Below, piece by piece: positions 18,532 through 26,843 of a stretch of DNA of 64,000 nt. Both the position numbers and the translations under genes were made by a program. The first letter of the stretch is position 1. The number at the start of each line of letters is the position of its first letter. The stretch covers positions 248,001 through 312,000 of the forward strand of contig NZ_JAHTMW010000009.1 in the NCBI RefSeq assembly GCF_026236535.1, given 5' to 3'. A model generated the notes under the pieces. That model was not told the origin of the DNA, did no database searches, and was given only the letters and a program-made list of their open reading frames with translations. Source of the DNA: Streptomyces sp. SKN60. GTDB taxonomy: Bacteria > Actinomycetota > Actinomycetes > Streptomycetales > Streptomycetaceae.

Positions 18532-19644
18532 ATGGGTCTCACCAGCAACAAAGTCCTCGCGCTGGCGGTCGTCGTCGCCGTGGTGTTCTTCGCCGCCACG
18601 GTCTGGCTGTGGCCACGCCTGGCGCGCGGCGGCTGGAAGGCCGTCGTGGGGCGGATCGGCATGCTGCTCGTCACCCAGCTGGCGCTGTTCGCCTCGCTGG
18701 GTCTGGCCGCGAACAAGTCGTTCCTCTTCTACGGCTCCTGGGCGGACCTGTTCGGCCAGGAGCAGGAGCTCGGCGTGGTCGTGGACCACTCGGCCGGCTC
18801 CCGTGACGTGCAGGTCGTCGGCACCCAGGCGCTCGACGTGCCGGGCGGCGGGCGGCCCTCGGTCGGCGGACAGATACAGAAGGTCGTCATAGCGGGCGAG
18901 AAGTCGGGGATCGACTCCCCGGCGTACGTGTACCTGCCGCCGGAGTACTTCCAGGGCCGGTACGCGAAGGCGACGTTCCCGGCCTCGGTGGTGCTCACCG
19001 GCTACCCGGGCACGGCGGAGAACCTGCTCAAGGGCCTGAAGTACCCCCGGACGGCCTATCAGCAGGCCAAGGACAAGAAGATGCAGCCGATGATCCTGGT
19101 GATGCTGCGCCCGACCGTGGCGCCGCCCCGGGACACCGAGTGCGTGGACGTGCCGGGCGGCCCGCAGACCGAGACCTTCTTCGCCGAGGACCTGCCGAAG
19201 GCGATCTCGCAGACCTACCGGGTCGGTACGCAGGCCCGGAACTGGGGCTTCATGGGCAACTCGACCGGCGGCTACTGCGCGCTGAAGATCGTGCTGCACC
19301 ACCCGGACCGGTTCGCGGCGGGCGCCGGCTTCTCCGCGTACTACAAGGCGGCGGACGACGTGACGACCGGCGACCTGTTCCACGGGGACAAGGCGGCGAA
19401 GAACCGGGCCGACCTGCTGTGGAGCCTGGACCACACGCCGCCGCGGAACACCTCGTTCCTGGTGACCTCCTCGCGGCAGGGCGAGGGCAACCTGAAGGGG
19501 ACGAAGGAGTTCATCCGCAAGGTGAAGGCCCCGGCCCGGGTCTCGTCGATCATGCTCGACAGCGGCGGCCACAACTTCAACACGTGGAACCGGGAGATCC
19601 CGCCGGGCCTGGTGTGGATGGCCGGCCGGCTCAGCGCGAGGTGA
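18532..19644 (+). CDS. Membrane-anchored alpha/beta-hydrolase of the esterase D / antigen 85 type
   Basis: A 370-residue protein with two N-terminal hydrophobic segments (residues 8-28 and 42-62) followed by an extracytoplasmic PF00756-type esterase domain. The nucleophile elbow is GNSTG at about residues 240-244. The downstream SGGHNFNTW supplies the catalytic His. A VVLTGYPG oxyanion strand lies near residue 150. Similar proteins are mycolyl- or acyltransferases in mycolic-acid bacteria and esterases in Streptomyces; the substrate cannot be inferred. It is divergent from the MprF-like gene and convergent with the ABC ATPase, overlapping it by 14 bp. Confidence 0.85.
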   Translation: MGLTSNKVLALAVVVAVVFFAATVWLWPRLARGGWKAVVGRIGMLLVTQLALFASLGLAANKSFLFYGSWADLFGQEQELGVVVDHSAGSRDVQVVGTQALDVPGGGRPSVGGQIQKVVIAGEKSGIDSPAYVYLPPEYFQGRYAKATFPASVVLTGYPGTAENLLKGLKYPRTAYQQAKDKKMQPMILVMLRPTVAPPRDTECVDVPGGPQTETFFAEDLPKAISQTYRVGTQARNWGFMGNSTGGYCALKIVLHHPDRFAAGAGFSAYYKAADDVTTGDLFHGDKAAKNRADLLWSLDHTPPRNTSFLVTSSRQGEGNLKGTKEFIRKVKAPARVSSIMLDSGGHNFNTWNREIPPGLVWMAGRLSAR

Positions 19645-20647
19645 TCTGCTTCGGTACGGGTTCGGGTGCGGGTTCCGGCACGGATACGGCGGTACGGCGC
19701 AGGGCGCGGTGGACCCCGGCCGTGGTGAGGGAGCCGAGCACCCGGTCGGGCGCGCCGGGCGCGTGGACGGCGACCCGGCCGGCGTCGTGCTGGAGGAGGA
19801 CGGCGAGGGCGTCCTTCAGGGAGGCGCCGAGGGGGACGGCGGGGTGCGCGTCCGTGCCTTCTCCCTCGGCCGGGGCCTCCAGGTCGGCCTCGGTGACCGG
19901 GGTGACGGCGAGCCGCTTCAGGCTCCGGTCCGCGCCGACGAAGTCGGCCACGTACGGGGTGGCGGGTGCGGCGAGCACGGTGGCCGGGGTGTCGAACTGC
20001 TCGATGCGGCCCTGCCCGTAGACGGCGATCCGGTCGCCGAGCCGCACCGCCTCCTCCAGGTCGTGGGTGACGAAGAGCACCGTCTTGCGGACGGTGGCCT
20101 GGAGCCGCAGGAACTCGCTCTGCAGATGCTCGCGCACCACCGGGTCGACCGCGCCGAAGGGCTCGTCCATGAGCAGCACCGGCGGATCGGCGGCGAGCGC
20201 CCGGGCCACCCCGACCCGCTGGCGCTGCCCGCCGGACAGCTGCTCGGGGTAGCGGTGGCCGTAGGTGCCGGGGTCCAGGCCGACCAGGTCGAGGAGTTCG
20301 GCGGCCCGCTCGCGCGCCTTCGCCTTCTTCCAGCCGAGCAGGGCCGGGACGGTGGCGGTGTTGTCGAGGACGGTGCGGTGCGGGAAGAGGCCGACCTGCT
20401 GGATGACGTAGCCGATGGTGCGGCGCAGCCGGACCGGGTCGACGGCGGCGACGTCCTCGCCGTCGAGCAGGATCCGGCCGGAGCTCGGTTCGACGAGCCG
20501 GTTCACCATCTTCATGGTGGTGGTCTTGCCGCAGCCGGACGGGCCGACGAGCGTGACCAGTTCGCCCTCGGCGACCTCGAAGGTCAGGTCGTCCACGGCC
20601 GTCGTGCCGTCCGCGTACCGCTTGGTCACCTGCTCGAACCGGATCAT
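19631..20647 (-). CDS. Osmoprotectant/betaine-type ABC transporter ATP-binding protein
   Basis: ATPase of a quaternary-amine uptake (QAT) importer, 338 residues. Walker A GPSGCGKTT at residues 36-44, Q-loop, signature LSGGQRQRVGVARAL, and Walker B VLLMDEPFGAVD are all intact. The C-terminal 100 residues form a reduced CBS-like regulatory part (ASLKDALAVLLQHDAGRVAV), which senses ionic strength or nucleotides in OpuA-type relatives. The ATG at 20647 is chosen over 20701 because GGGGAA precedes it and MIRFEQVTKRY is the standard beginning. It is divergently transcribed from its own permease and binding-protein genes, about 165 bp apart. Confidence 0.92.
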   Translation of the reverse strand: MIRFEQVTKRYADGTTAVDDLTFEVAEGELVTLVGPSGCGKTTTMKMVNRLVEPSSGRILLDGEDVAAVDPVRLRRTIGYVIQQVGLFPHRTVLDNTATVPALLGWKKAKARERAAELLDLVGLDPGTYGHRYPEQLSGGQRQRVGVARALAADPPVLLMDEPFGAVDPVVREHLQSEFLRLQATVRKTVLFVTHDLEEAVRLGDRIAVYGQGRIEQFDTPATVLAAPATPYVADFVGADRSLKRLAVTPVTEADLEAPAEGEGTDAHPAVPLGASLKDALAVLLQHDAGRVAVHAPGAPDRVLGSLTTAGVHRALRRTAVSVPEPAPEPVPKQITSR

Positions 20648-20811
20648 GGTTCCCCATTCTGACCCCTCACGGCCCGAGTTGTGTGAAGGAAGTATTTCCA
20701 CATCGTGGCGCTTCGGCCGTGTGCCCGGTGATTGTCAGTGCCGGAGGTTAGGGTCGCCAGACGGATGTTCGAAGGTGAGGGATGTCCGAAGGCGTGGGGG
20801 AGGGGGTGCGC

Positions 20812-21504
20812 ATGGCCACGGCGAACTGCCTGGTGACGAACGACTGGATCTGCGGGGAGTATCTGCGCACCCGCAGCCAGGAGTTGACCGACGCCACCGT
20901 CCAACATGTGGGAATCACCACGGCGTCGGTGCTGCTCGGCCTCCTCGTCGCCTTCCCGCTGGCGCTCCTGGTGCGCGCCCGGCCGCGCTGGGCGGGTCCG
21001 GTCCTCGGTCTCACCACGCTGCTCTACACGATCCCCTCGCTCGCGATGTTCTCGCTGCTCCTGCCCTTCCTCGGGCTGTCCACCGCGCTCGTCGTGACCG
21101 GCCTCGTGCTCTACTCGCTGACCATCCTGGTCCGCGGCGTCCTGGCCGGCCTCGCCGCCGTGCCCGCCGAGACCCGGGAGGCGGCGCGAGGCATGGGGTA
21201 CGGGTCGGGCCGGCTGCTCTGGGAGGTCGAACTGCCCCTCGCGCTCCCGGCCCTGATGGCCGGCATACGGATGGCGACGGTCTCCACCGTCGCGCTCACC
21301 ACCGTCGGCTCGGTCGTCGGCCGCGGCGGCCTCGGCAACCTCATCGAGGACGCCCTGCCCACCTTCTTCAAGGCCCAGGTGCTCGCCGCCTCCGTGCTGT
21401 GTGTGCTCCTCGCGGTCGCCGCCGACCTGCTGCTGCTCGGCCTCCAGCGGCTGCTCACCCCCTGGACCCGGGTCCGGGCCCGGGCCGCGGCGGGGGGTGG
21501 GTGA
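20812..21504 (+). CDS. ABC transporter permease 1 (QAT family)
   Basis: A 230-residue BPD-type permease with five to six helices. The EAA loop ETREAARGMGYGSGRLLWEV, at about residues 127-146, contacts the ATPase. The N-terminus before the first helix contains two Cys residues (NCLVTNDWICGEY). ATG 20812 follows GGAGGGGG at 7 nt, so it is preferred to ATG 20782 in the same frame. Its stop lies 1 nt before the next permease start. It forms a transporter with the next two genes and the divergent ATPase. Confidence 0.9.
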   Translation: MATANCLVTNDWICGEYLRTRSQELTDATVQHVGITTASVLLGLLVAFPLALLVRARPRWAGPVLGLTTLLYTIPSLAMFSLLLPFLGLSTALVVTGLVLYSLTILVRGVLAGLAAVPAETREAARGMGYGSGRLLWEVELPLALPALMAGIRMATVSTVALTTVGSVVGRGGLGNLIEDALPTFFKAQVLAASVLCVLLAVAADLLLLGLQRLLTPWTRVRARAAAGGG

Positions 21505-21505
21505 G

Positions 21506-22225
21506 ATGGGCGTCTTCGCGGACACCTGGACCTGGCTCACCACCGGCGCCCACTGGACCGGGGAGAACGGGGTGGGCCACCGGCTCGCCGAGCACCTGTA
21601 CGTGAGCGGGACGGCGCTGCTCCTCGCCTGCGCCGTCGCCCTGCCCCTCGGCCTCTGGCTCGGCCACCTCGGCCGGGGCGGCGCGCTCGCGGTCAACGTC
21701 TCCAACGCGGGCCGGGCGGTCCCCGTCTTCGCGGTCCTCGCCCTCTTCATGGTGTCGCCGCTGCGCAACGCCGGATACGTGCCGACCGTCGTCGCCCTCG
21801 TCCTCTTCGCGACACCCCCGCTGCTCACCCACGCCTATGTGGGCGTACGGGAGGTGGACCGGGCCGTTGTCGAGGCCGCCCGCGGCATGGGCATGTCCGG
21901 CGGGCAGCTGTTCCGCGGGGTCGAACTGCCCCTCGCCCGGCCGATGCTGATGACCGGGCTGCGCTCCGCCGCCGTCCAGGTGGTCGCCACCGCGACCATC
22001 GCCGCCATGGTCGGCCAGGGCGGCCTCGGCCGGGTCATCACCGCCGGCTTCAACACGTACAACACACCGCAGGTGGTCGCGGGCGCCGTGCTCGTGGCCC
22101 TGCTCGCCCTTCTCGTGGAGGGGCTGCTCGTGGCGGCGGACCGCTTGCTCGGCCGCGCCGGACGACCGGTCGGCAGACCGGCCGCAGGACCGACCGCAGG
22201 ACCGACCGCAGGACCGAAGGGATGA
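21506..22225 (+). CDS. ABC transporter permease 2 (QAT family)
   Basis: The second permease, 239 residues, with the EAA loop VDRAVVEAARGMGMSGGQLF and the following PLARPMLMTGL segment. The two permeases presumably form a heterodimer, as in OpuB/OpuC. The tail ends in an imperfect GPTA repeat (RPAAGPTAGPTAGPKG) encoded by 12-bp near-repeats (GACCGACCGCAG). The start is one base past the previous stop. The stop overlaps ATG 22222, one of two possible starts of the binding protein. Confidence 0.9.
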   Translation: MGVFADTWTWLTTGAHWTGENGVGHRLAEHLYVSGTALLLACAVALPLGLWLGHLGRGGALAVNVSNAGRAVPVFAVLALFMVSPLRNAGYVPTVVALVLFATPPLLTHAYVGVREVDRAVVEAARGMGMSGGQLFRGVELPLARPMLMTGLRSAAVQVVATATIAAMVGQGGLGRVITAGFNTYNTPQVVAGAVLVALLALLVEGLLVAADRLLGRAGRPVGRPAAGPTAGPTAGPKG

Positions 22226-22230
22226 TCTTT

Positions 22231-23220
22231 GTGAGCAGGACCTTGCGCAGCACGGGGGCGGCACTGGGCGCGATGGCGCTGGCCGTCTCGCTCGCCGCGT
22301 GCGGGGGCGGCGACAGCCTGGAGAACTCCAAGGCCGGCGGCGGGGAGGGCGGCAGCGCGGCCGCGGGCGGCGGGAAGGGCTCGGTCGTGGTCGGCGCGGC
22401 CGCGTTCACCGAGGCCAAGGTGCTCGCCGAGCTCTACGCCCAGGTGCTCGACGACGCCGGATACTCGGCGAGCGTCACCACCGTGAAGAATCGCGAGCTG
22501 TACGAACCGTCCCTGGAGAAGGGCGAGATCGACGTCGTACCGGAATACGCGGCCACGCTCGCCGAATTCCTCAACGCGAAGGCGAACGGGCCGAAGGCCC
22601 CCGAGGAGCGGCCGGTCGCCTCCGGGGACCCCGCCGCCACCACCGAAGCCCTGAAGAAGCTCGCCGAGCCGCGCGGACTGAAGGTGCTGCCGTTCGGCGC
22701 GGCCGTCGACCAGAACGCCTTCGCCGTGAGCCGGGAATTCGCGGAGAAGAACAAGCTGACCACGCTTTCCGATCTCGGCCGCGCCAAGCTGAAGGTGAAG
22801 ATCGCCGCCGGCGACGAATGCGAGATCCGCCCCTTCTGCGCGCCCGGTCTGAAGAAGACCTACGGCATCGACGTCGCCGGCGTCGACCCCAAGGGAGTCG
22901 GCACCCCGCAGGCCAAGCAGGCCGTCAAGGACGGGGTGGACCAGCTCGTCCTCACCACCACCACGGACGCCACCGTGGAGTCCTTCGGACTCGTCTTCCT
23001 GCAGGACGACAAGAAGCTGCAGAACGCGGACAACGTGCTGCCGGTCGTCAATGCCAAGGACGCCGGATCGCCGGAGATAGCCGCCGCCCTCTTCAAGATC
23101 ACCCAGGTCCTGAGCACGGCGGATCTCGCCGAACTCAACCGCAGGGTCGACGCCGAGCGGGCGAAGCCCGAGGACGTCGCGAAGGACTATCTGGAGTCGA
23201 AGGGGCTGCTCAAGAAGTAG
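22231..23220 (+). CDS. Glycine betaine/osmoprotectant-type substrate-binding lipoprotein
   Basis: Extracellular solute-binding protein of the OpuAC/OsmX class, 329 residues. It has a lipoprotein signal with lipobox LAAC (Cys about residue 24) and then a Gly/Ser linker. The mature domain starts VVVGAAAFTEAKVLAELYAQ, with VVPEYAATLAEFL typical of betaine or choline binders. The start at GTG 22231 lies 9 nt after GAAGGG; ATG 22222, overlapping the permease stop, is the alternative. The ligand is a quaternary amine by family, not proven. A hairpin follows the stop. Confidence 0.9.
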   Translation: MSRTLRSTGAALGAMALAVSLAACGGGDSLENSKAGGGEGGSAAAGGGKGSVVVGAAAFTEAKVLAELYAQVLDDAGYSASVTTVKNRELYEPSLEKGEIDVVPEYAATLAEFLNAKANGPKAPEERPVASGDPAATTEALKKLAEPRGLKVLPFGAAVDQNAFAVSREFAEKNKLTTLSDLGRAKLKVKIAAGDECEIRPFCAPGLKKTYGIDVAGVDPKGVGTPQAKQAVKDGVDQLVLTTTTDATVESFGLVFLQDDKKLQNADNVLPVVNAKDAGSPEIAAALFKITQVLSTADLAELNRRVDAERAKPEDVAKDYLESKGLLKK

Positions 23221-23241
23221 GCCCGGGAGAAGCGGAGTCGG

Positions 23242-23273
23242 CCCGGCCCGTCGGGTAAAGGCGACGGGCCGGG
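23242..23273 (+). terminator. Hairpin after the binding-protein gene
   Basis: A 12-bp perfect inverted repeat, CCCGGCCCGTCG with an eight-base loop, lies 22 nt after the stop at 23220. There is no T run, as is common for streptomycete terminators. Confidence 0.6.
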
Positions 23274-23351
23274 GCGGCGACGGCGAGAACTCGCCAAGAG
23301 ATTGCCGGGGCGACCCCCCATACAGCGCCTACGCACGGTAAATTTCAGGCC

Positions 23352-24362
23352 ATGCCACGTGGACGCCACCGCCATTCCCCGCCCCTGCACAAGCTCCTGC
23401 CGCCCTCCGCGGTCGCCGGGGCTTCGGTCGTCTGTGCCGCGGGCGCCTGGCTGCTCGGTGATCCCGTGGTGCTGCGGCTGCTCGTCGCGGCCGCGGCGGC
23501 CGCCGCCGTCACCGGCGCCGTCCTCATGCGCAGTTGGGACCGCGAGGCCGGCCGCCAGGTCGCCGAGCTCGACCGGGCCCGCACCGCCGACCAGTGGAAG
23601 CACGAGGAGCGGATCGCCGAGCTGGAGTCCGACCTGGACGAGTCGCGCGAACTGCGCACCCGCCTGGACGCCAAGCTGCGCGCCAAGCGCGTCGAGCTGG
23701 CCGGTCTGCGCACCGAGCACGCCGACCTGCTGCGCCGCTACGCCACGGCCGAGACCGAGCGCGCCAGCGCCCTGGAGGGGCGCCGCATGCTCGCCCTGGA
23801 GTCCTCCGCCGCGGCCGCCGGCGCCGTCAAGGAACTCCCCGCCGCCGGCTCCACGCCGACGCCCGAGGCCTACCGCCGTGCCGCCGAGGCGCTGCGCAAG
23901 CTCGCGGGAGGGACCGACGAGGAGGCGGGGGAGCAGGCCGACCCCGAGCCGGAGCCGGCAGTGCAGGCGGAAGCCGCTCCCGTACCCGCGCCCGCTCCCG
24001 TACCGGCGCCCGCGCCCGCGCAGGACGAGGCCGACCACACCAAGGCCCCGGCGATGCGCCATGTGCCCGCCGCGGCCGCGATCGTCCCGTACGCCGCGCG
24101 CCGGGCGGCCCGCCCCACCGGCAACTTCGACTACTTCGGCACCCAGAGCACGCAGCCCGCGATCGGCGCCAAGAAGGCCGCCGCCGCGATCGAGGCCGTC
24201 CAGGACACGGACCTGGCCGACGTCGTCGGCGAGGAGGTCCTCGCGGCCGCCACGCCGCGCCCCCCGGAGCAGCGCGCGGTCGGTCAGGTCATCGACCTGA
24301 CCGCGCACGACGAGACCGAGCAGCTGGACGTGGCGGAGCTGCGCGGCGCGGTCAGCTCGTAA
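23352..24362 (+). CDS. Membrane protein with coiled coil and disordered tail
   Basis: A 336-residue protein of a conserved Streptomyces hypothetical family. A basic N-terminus (RGRHRH) is followed by two hydrophobic helices (about residues 19-37 and 39-57). A heptad-rich coiled coil follows (residues 62-135, Glu/Arg/Leu pattern), then an Ala/Pro low-complexity linker (PVPAPAPVPAPAPAQ). The conserved C-terminal region includes NFDYFGTQ and QVIDLTAHDETEQ. The layout suggests a scaffold anchored in the membrane with its coiled coil inside the cell. No enzymatic motif is seen. It is convergent with the NuoD-like gene across a strong hairpin. Confidence 0.8.
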   Translation: MPRGRHRHSPPLHKLLPPSAVAGASVVCAAGAWLLGDPVVLRLLVAAAAAAAVTGAVLMRSWDREAGRQVAELDRARTADQWKHEERIAELESDLDESRELRTRLDAKLRAKRVELAGLRTEHADLLRRYATAETERASALEGRRMLALESSAAAAGAVKELPAAGSTPTPEAYRRAAEALRKLAGGTDEEAGEQADPEPEPAVQAEAAPVPAPAPVPAPAPAQDEADHTKAPAMRHVPAAAAIVPYAARRAARPTGNFDYFGTQSTQPAIGAKKAAAAIEAVQDTDLADVVGEEVLAAATPRPPEQRAVGQVIDLTAHDETEQLDVAELRGAVSS

Positions 24363-24389
24363 CGGCCGTAACGCCGTAAAGAGAGCGCA

Positions 24390-24424
24390 GAAGGCGCCGG
24401 TGGACGATTCCACCGGCGCCTTCC
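24390..24424. terminator. Bidirectional hairpin terminator
   Basis: A 15-bp perfect inverted repeat (GAAGGCGCCGGTGGA and complement, four-base loop) lies between two convergent genes and is suited to terminate both. Confidence 0.8.
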
Positions 24425-24438
24425 GCATGAGTCTGCGG

Positions 24439-25581
24439 TTACTTGTCGATGTCGCCGACCACGAAGAACAGCGAGCCGAGGATCGCCACCATGTCCGCGA
24501 CCAGCGTCCCCGGCAGCAGCTCCACCAGCGCCTGGATGTTGTTGTACGAGGCCGAGCGCAGCTTCAGCCGGTACGGCGTCTTCTCGCCCTTGGAGACCAG
24601 GTAGTAGCCGTTGATGCCGAGCGGGTTCTCGGTCCAGGCGTAGGTGTGGCCCTCCGGCGCCTTCAGGACCTTCGGCAGCCGCTGGTTGATCGGCCCCTGC
24701 GGCAGCGCGTCGAGCCGGTCCAGACAGGCGTCGGCGAGTTCGAGGGCGTTGTGGGTCTGGTCGAGCAGGCACTCGAAGCGGGCCAGGCAGTCGCCCTCGG
24801 TCCGGGTCACCACCCGCAGCACGTCCTGGAGTTCCCCGTACGCGAGGTACGGCTCGTCCCGGCGCAGGTCGAAGTCGACCCCCGAGGCGCGGGCGATCGG
24901 CCCGGACACCCCGTACGCGTGCACCGTCTCGGGCCGCAGCACGCCGACCCCGCGGGTCCGGCCGCGGAAGATCTCGTTGCCGAGGACCAGCTTGTCGTAC
25001 ACGTCCATCCGGGAGCGCACGTCCGCGACCGCCTGCCGGGCCCGGCCGAGCCAGCCCGCCGGCAGGTCCTCCTTCAGGCCGCCGACCCGGTTGAACATGT
25101 AGTGCATCCGGCCGCCGGAGACCTCCTCCATGACGGTCTGGAGCTCCTCGCGCTCGCGGAAGGCGTGGAAGACGGGCGTGATGCCGCCCAGTTCGAGCGG
25201 GTACGAGCCGAGGAACATCAGATGGTTGAGCACCCGGTTCAGCTCGGCGAGCAGCGTCCGCGTCCACACCGCCCGCTCCGGCACCTCCATGCCGAGCATC
25301 CGCTCGACGGCCATGACGACCCCGAGCTCGTTGGAGAACGCCGACAGCCAGTCGTGCCGGTTGGCCAGCATCACGATCTGCCGGTAGTCCCGGGCCTCGA
25401 ACAGCTTCTCCGCGCCGCGGTGCATGTACCCGACGACCGGCTCGGCCTCCCGGATCACCTCGCCGTCGAGGACCAGGCGCAGCCGGAGCACGCCGTGCGT
25501 GGAGGGATGCTGCGGCCCGATGTTCAGCACCATGTCGGTGCTCTCCGCCGCGCCGCCGATGCCGACCGTGGTCTCCGTCAT
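24439..25581 (-). CDS. nuoD2: Stand-alone NADH-quinone oxidoreductase subunit D homologue
   Basis: A 380-residue homologue of the 49-kDa/NuoD subunit of complex I, outside any nuo operon. It has [15 protein letters not shown] at residues 20-34 and [13 protein letters not shown], including the His that lines the quinone cavity (GPQHPSTHG). NEGDC-type residues ([13 protein letters not shown]) and the C-terminal [13 protein letters not shown] are present. Length and conserved regions look intact. The ATG at 25581 follows the upstream methyltransferase stop by 4 bp, so the two are co-translated. Streptomyces genomes also carry a full nuoA-N operon, so this is an extra copy of unknown purpose. Confidence 0.9.
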   Translation of the reverse strand: MTETTVGIGGAAESTDMVLNIGPQHPSTHGVLRLRLVLDGEVIREAEPVVGYMHRGAEKLFEARDYRQIVMLANRHDWLSAFSNELGVVMAVERMLGMEVPERAVWTRTLLAELNRVLNHLMFLGSYPLELGGITPVFHAFREREELQTVMEEVSGGRMHYMFNRVGGLKEDLPAGWLGRARQAVADVRSRMDVYDKLVLGNEIFRGRTRGVGVLRPETVHAYGVSGPIARASGVDFDLRRDEPYLAYGELQDVLRVVTRTEGDCLARFECLLDQTHNALELADACLDRLDALPQGPINQRLPKVLKAPEGHTYAWTENPLGINGYYLVSKGEKTPYRLKLRSASYNNIQALVELLPGTLVADMVAILGSLFFVVGDIDK

Positions 25582-25585
25582 GCGG

Positions 25586-26746
25586 TCAGTATCCCCCGTG
25601 CCCCGAAGCACCCGGGACCCGCTGGACCAGCCACCGGAAGTCGCCGAGGCCGCCGGTGGCCGTCAGCTCGGCGGCCTCGCCCGCCGCGGCCAGCGCGCGG
25701 ACGTAGCCGGCGGGGTCGGTGGTGGCGAGGGCGAGCGGCGGCCGGGTCCCGATCACCCCGAGCTCGTGCAGCGCCTCGCGCTGGGTGAGCAGCCTGGTGC
25801 CGGTGCCGGTGCCGGTGCCGGTGCCGGTGCCGGTGGCGGGGCCGAGGCCGGGGCCGGAGCGGGAGCCGGTGCCGAGGCCGGAGCCGGTGGTGCCCGTGCC
25901 CGCGCCCGTGCCGGAGCCGGGCGGTATGGCGTACGGCACCGCCGCCGCGCACGCGTCCAGGGCCACATGCGCGGTCAGGTCCCGGCTGCCGTCCGGTACC
26001 GGCGGGACCTCGCGCCCGCCGCGGAAGCCGGTGAGGGTGCCGAAGGGCGGCCGGGCGGGGGCCAGGTGCGCGTAGTCGACCGCGACCGCCGTGCTGCCCG
26101 GCGCGAGCGCGCCGACCGCCGCCGCCCAGGCCTCGTCGCGGGTCCGGCCGATCTCCGCCCGCTCGCCCGGCTCCCGCAGCGGCCACCAGCGCGCCAGCCA
26201 CCGAGCGTCGGCGCCGGTCACGACCGCGCCCAGCCGCTCCGTACCGCCCGCGTCGACCTCCACGTACCGCACCGTGCCGTCCTCGTCGGCCTGCGCCACG
26301 TCCACCGGCACGTTGTCCAGCCACTCGTTCGCGAAAAGAAGCCCGCGCTCGCCCTCCGGGATCCGGTCGGTCCAGCTGATCCGCGGGTCCAGACCGGCCG
26401 GGCGGGACGCGCGCTCCACCCCGTACGCCCGGACCCCGCCGCGCAGATCGGCCGGCAGCGCGGCGAGGACCCCGGTGAGCAGCTCGCCGCGGCCCGCGCC
26501 CATGTCCACGAACGCCGGCTCGTCGGTGTCCAGCTCCTCCGCCACCCGGACGAGGAGGCGGGCCACGGCGCCCGCGAACAACGGGGAGGCGTGCACCGAG
26601 GTCCGGAAGTGCCCGGCCGGTCCCTCGGGCCGCAGGAAGAAGCCTCCGGGGCCGTACAGGGCCCGTTCCATGGCCTCCCGCCAGCCGAGCCACCCCGGCC
26701 ACCGCCGCTGCGATTCACCCGTCTCGTCTGTCACCTCGTCCGTCAC
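25586..26746 (-). CDS. MidA/NDUFAF7-type SAM-dependent methyltransferase
   Basis: A 386-residue class I methyltransferase of the MidA family (PF02636). It has [20 protein letters not shown] near the N-terminus and the SAM-binding [12 protein letters not shown] at about residues 78-89. It also has [11 protein letters not shown], equivalent to the conserved NE(x)DA/VP segment. In mitochondria the homologue NDUFAF7 dimethylates an arginine of the NuoD counterpart NDUFS2. Here the gene sits 4 bp upstream of a NuoD homologue, so the pairing itself points to the substrate (inference). A Gly-Thr hexanucleotide repeat encodes a flexible low-complexity insert (GTGTGTGTGTGT) in the C-terminal third. 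Confidence 0.86.
   Translation of the reverse strand: MTDEVTDETGESQRRWPGWLGWREAMERALYGPGGFFLRPEGPAGHFRTSVHASPLFAGAVARLLVRVAEELDTDEPAFVDMGAGRGELLTGVLAALPADLRGGVRAYGVERASRPAGLDPRISWTDRIPEGERGLLFANEWLDNVPVDVAQADEDGTVRYVEVDAGGTERLGAVVTGADARWLARWWPLREPGERAEIGRTRDEAWAAAVGALAPGSTAVAVDYAHLAPARPPFGTLTGFRGGREVPPVPDGSRDLTAHVALDACAAAVPYAIPPGSGTGAGTGTTGSGLGTGSRSGPGLGPATGTGTGTGTGTGTRLLTQREALHELGVIGTRPPLALATTDPAGYVRALAAAGEAAELTATGGLGDFRWLVQRVPGASGHGGY
25796..25831. repeat. Hexanucleotide microsatellite inside the methyltransferase gene
   Basis: Six perfect copies of GGTGCC, followed by degenerate GGTGGC/GGGGCC variants to about 25930. On the coding strand they specify alternating Gly-Thr. Unit gain or loss would keep the reading frame. 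Confidence 0.85.
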
Positions 26747-26843
26747 GTGCCCCAGTCTCCACCTTGGGGAGTAGGGGCCGGAGCGGAAGGATCGCCCCCA
26801 CGGTTGACCCCTGCACCTATCCGCTTTCCCTACGCTGGGTCAC

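Noticed and set aside
22222-22230. ATG 22222 as start of the substrate-binding lipoprotein
   Set aside because: It leaves no spacing after GAAGGG; GTG 22231 has proper spacing and gives a normal lipoprotein signal. Translational coupling could still use the ATG.
25796-25831. Hexamer repeat as a possible CRISPR or regulatory array
   Set aside because: Units are contiguous without spacers and encode an in-frame Gly-Thr stretch.
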